DNA of 7,900 bases from Bacteroidales bacterium (GTDB lineage Bacteria > Bacteroidota > Bacteroidia > Bacteroidales > FEN-979), in the NCBI GenBank assembly GCA_016926765.1, contig JAFGNY010000181.1, forward strand, positions 1 to 7,900, given 5' to 3'. The translations under genes were made by a program, and so were the position numbers. Below the pieces are notes generated by a model that was given only the letters and a program-made list of their open reading frames with translations, searched no databases and was not told where the DNA came from. Of this stretch, positions 5,921-7,900 are shown one piece after another. Within the stretch, counting starts at the first letter, position 1. The number at the start of each line of letters is the position of its first letter.

Positions 5921-6727
5921 CTATGCGTTTGGCGTGATTCTGCGTTTGATCGCGAGGATCTCTGAAGCGATCTCCTCAATGGGTTTTGAAGTAACGGCAA
6001 CGACAGGCCAGTTGTGCTCAAGAAATATGCTGTTGGCGTAATTCAGCTCCTTTTTAACATACTCCATTGATGCGTAGTCTCCTCCACTTCCGCCGAGGTA
6101 TTGCTGACGAACAGATCGTAGCGATGAGAGATCCGAAGCTTCAGTGGTCAATCCAAATACCCGTCCCACTGGCAGGTGGGCAAGGAGTTCAGGAGGTTCA
6201 ACACCCAGGATCACAGGATAGTTGGCAACAAACCACCCTTTAAATGCAAGGTAGATAGAGAGTGGTGTCTTAAATGTTCGTGAAACTCCGACAAGCACAA
6301 TTTCGGCTTTTTCGTAATCAAAATAACGCTGGCCGTCATCGTGGTTGAAGGCAAACTGCATAGAGTCGATCCGCTTGAAGTATTCTTTGTTCAGGTTGAA
6401 AAACAACCCTGGTTCCTGTGAAGGAATATTAGCGAAATAGAGAGACAAACGACCCAACAGTGGGCCCATCAGGTCGATGGCATCAACATTATGAATCCGG
6501 GTTATCCTGACAAGGCTATCCCTCAATGCTTGTGAGACCAATGTATGCACCACCATTCCGCCTGCCTCTTTCACCTCTGAAATCAGTGGTTCCAATTGTG
6601 TTTCTGACCGAACTTCGGGTTTCAGCACAATGTCGACAGTTGCTTTTGGGAACTGCGTAAGTGCAGCCATCAGCGTTTGTTCCGCAGTCCTCCCGGTACC
6701 ATCTGAGATGATAAAAATCGTTTTCAT
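5921..6727 (-). CDS. Pyruvate,phosphate dikinase regulatory protein (kinase/phosphorylase)
   Basis: Members of this family (DUF299) are bifunctional. They inactivate pyruvate,phosphate dikinase (or PEP synthase, for the PpsR branch) by ADP-dependent threonine phosphorylation and reactivate it by phosphate-dependent dephosphorylation. With the start at 6727 the product has 268 residues, the usual length, and begins MKTIFIISDGTGRTAEQ as in the family. The P-loop GVSRTFKTPLSIYLA is at 147-161, preceded by FAFNHDDG (125-132) and followed by GWFVANYPVILGVEPP (164-179). The C-terminus has PVVAVTSKPIEEIASEIL (241-258). A longer reading from a GTG at 6853 adds 42 residues without family similarity and would run over the gap promoter, so I reject it. 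The gene is divergent from gap. Whether the target is PPDK or PEP synthase cannot be told here, because neither gene is present; the sequence looks closer to the PPDK-type branch. Confidence 0.93.
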   Translation of the reverse strand: MKTIFIISDGTGRTAEQTLMAALTQFPKATVDIVLKPEVRSETQLEPLISEVKEAGGMVVHTLVSQALRDSLVRITRIHNVDAIDLMGPLLGRLSLYFANIPSQEPGLFFNLNKEYFKRIDSMQFAFNHDDGQRYFDYEKAEIVLVGVSRTFKTPLSIYLAFKGWFVANYPVILGVEPPELLAHLPVGRVFGLTTEASDLSSLRSVRQQYLGGSGGDYASMEYVKKELNYANSIFLEHNWPVVAVTSKPIEEIASEILAIKRRITPNA

Positions 6728-6807
6728 AGGATCACTATGCGAAGCTACTGTTTTTCCTCCCGAATCCAAAAAAAGAGCGAATATTTTCCTTCGAACAGAT
6801 AAATCCG

Positions 6808-6815
6808 TAATTTTG
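6808..6815 (+). promoter_or_regulatory. Candidate -7 promoter element for gap
   Basis: TAATTTTG matches the Bacteroidota -7 consensus TAnnTTTG exactly. A T-run at 6784-6787 lies where the -33 element would be, although it is not the preferred TTG. Transcription would start near 6820, leaving an AT-rich leader of about 40 bases and no Shine-Dalgarno sequence before the gap ATG at 6862. It sits in the 134-base divergent region shared with the PPDK regulator gene, for which I find no clear promoter match. Confidence 0.55.
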
Positions 6816-6861
6816 CTTTCCCTGGAAAAAACGCTTTGAACAATAACAAACACTGATATAA

Positions 6862-7872
6862 ATGAGTAAGATAAAAGTTGGAATTAACGGATTTGGAAGG
6901 ATCGGAAGACTCACATACCGGGCTCTTCTTTCCAAGCCAAACATTGAAGTTGTCGCGATCAACGACCTCACGGATGCCAAGACACTGGCACACCTCCTGA
7001 AGTATGATTCTGTTCATGGTAAATTCCCCGGAACTGTCGCCGTTGAAGGTGATTTTCTTTTAGTGAATGGCAACAAACTAAAGGTAATGGCCGAACGGGA
7101 CCCGGGAAACCTCCCCTGGGGAGCGCTTGGTGTAGAGGTAGTGATCGAATCAACCGGCATTTTCAGAAACCGTGAAAAAATGGGCAAACACATTGCCGGA
7201 GGAGCCAAAAAAGTGATTTTATCGGTGCCTGCTGACAACCCACAGGATGTGGATCTCACGGTAGTCCTTGGCGTCAATGATGACCTGATCACACCTGAGA
7301 TGAAGTTTATCTCCAACGCTTCCTGCACAACAAACTGTTTGGCCCCTGTTGCCAAAGTACTGAATGATCATTTCGGAATTGTTAAAGGATTGATGAACAC
7401 AATCCACTCTTACACCAATGACCAGATCATCCTGGATGCACCGCATAAAGACCTGAGGCGTGCACGCGCCGCTGCGATGTCGATGATCCCTACCAAGACC
7501 GGAGCAGCCAAAGCGATCGGACTGGTGATCCCTGACCTCGAAGGCAAGCTTGATGGTTTTGCTGTACGTGTTCCTACTCCGGATGGTTCGATGGTAGACC
7601 TGACCTGTGAGCTGGCAAGAACAACCACGATTGATGATGTCAATGCCGCGATGAAATCTGCCGCTGATGGAGCGATGAAAGGCATTCTTGAATACCTTTC
7701 AGAACCTCTTGTAAGTATTGATATTGTGGGCAACTCCCATTCTTCGATTTATGATTCTGGCATGACCAAACTAATTGGAGGTAATTTTTTAAAGATCATC
7801 TCCTGGTACGACAATGAGTATGGGTACTCTTGTCGTATGGCTGATTTAGCTGAAAAGGTTGCGAGATTGTAG
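6862..7872 (+). CDS. gap: Glyceraldehyde-3-phosphate dehydrogenase, type I
   Basis: This enzyme reversibly oxidises glyceraldehyde 3-phosphate to 1,3-bisphosphoglycerate with NAD(P) in glycolysis and gluconeogenesis, in the cytoplasm. The 336-residue product is of normal length and complete. The Rossmann motif KVGINGFGRIGR is at 5-16; Asp35 in AINDL is the residue that usually favours NAD by binding the adenosine ribose. The catalytic centre SNASCTTNC (151-159) has nucleophile Cys155, and His182 lies in IHSYTNDQ. Downstream are the S-loop region LDAPHKDLRRARAAAMSMIP (191-210), TKTGAAKAIG (211-220), and the C-terminal SWYDNEYGYSCR (314-325). In the S-loop, Ala193-Pro194 replaces the Leu-Pro pair of the Bacillus stearothermophilus NAD enzyme. 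No terminator is visible in the 28 bases that remain after the stop. Confidence 0.98.
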   Translation: MSKIKVGINGFGRIGRLTYRALLSKPNIEVVAINDLTDAKTLAHLLKYDSVHGKFPGTVAVEGDFLLVNGNKLKVMAERDPGNLPWGALGVEVVIESTGIFRNREKMGKHIAGGAKKVILSVPADNPQDVDLTVVLGVNDDLITPEMKFISNASCTTNCLAPVAKVLNDHFGIVKGLMNTIHSYTNDQIILDAPHKDLRRARAAAMSMIPTKTGAAKAIGLVIPDLEGKLDGFAVRVPTPDGSMVDLTCELARTTTIDDVNAAMKSAADGAMKGILEYLSEPLVSIDIVGNSHSSIYDSGMTKLIGGNFLKIISWYDNEYGYSCRMADLAEKVARL

Positions 7873-7900
7873 GATAAACGAACCGATCTCGACCATCCCC

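Noticed and set aside
6817..6828. TTTCC-CT-GGAAA inverted repeat in the gap leader
   Set aside because: The loop is only two bases and the effective stem too short and AT-rich to be stable; likely chance.
6728..6853. 42-residue N-terminal extension of the PPDK regulator from a GTG
   Set aside because: The family begins at the MKTIFIISDGTGRT segment, the extension has no similarity I recognise, and it would overlie the gap promoter element.
1..7900. Mobile element, CRISPR, RNA gene, defence or secondary-metabolite system
   Set aside because: Nearly all bases are covered by well-known housekeeping genes; the gaps are at most 134 bases and hold no transposase, repeat array, tRNA or rRNA pattern.

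Overview
This window is a compact stretch of housekeeping genes, most likely from a member of the Bacteroidota. The evidence is the gene order yajC-ybbR-coaE and the pair pyrG-yidC, a long (649-residue) YidC with a large periplasmic domain, start regions that mostly lack a Shine-Dalgarno sequence, and two perfect matches to the Bacteroidota -7 promoter element TAnnTTTG, placed upstream of gap and pyrG. A chorismate dehydratase (MqnA) indicates menaquinone synthesis by the futalosine route. This points away from Bacteroides-like or flavobacterial lineages, which mostly use the classical Men route, but the genus cannot be named from this sequence.

Layout. Positions 23-2209 (+) hold a tight four-gene run: yajC (Sec accessory subunit), a short YbbR-like membrane-anchored protein, coaE (last step of coenzyme A synthesis) and mqnA. 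Gaps are 24, 0 and 24 bases, so one transcript is likely. It meets the convergent pair pyrG-yidC (5823 down to 2248, minus strand, 9-base gap) across a 38-base junction with a weak hairpin and a pyrimidine-only tract. pyrG makes CTP, and yidC encodes the inner-membrane insertase, which works with the Sec system that YajC belongs to. Upstream of pyrG, on the same strand, lies a pyruvate,phosphate dikinase (PPDK) regulatory protein gene (6727-5921). It is divergent from gap (6862-7872, +), which encodes glyceraldehyde-3-phosphate dehydrogenase. The last 28 bases show nothing I can identify.

The genes join protein export and membrane insertion (YajC, YidC), cofactor and quinone synthesis (CoaE, MqnA), nucleotide synthesis (PyrG) and the glycolysis/gluconeogenesis branch (GAPDH, PPDK regulator).

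I see no mobile element, CRISPR array, RNA gene, phage gene, toxin-antitoxin or defence gene, and no convincing undescribed system. The points most worth a second look are small: a one-domain YbbR protein whose stop codon directly abuts coaE in the same frame, an inverted repeat between the pyrG promoter and its start codon, a hairpin just before ybbR, and a few family-position substitutions.
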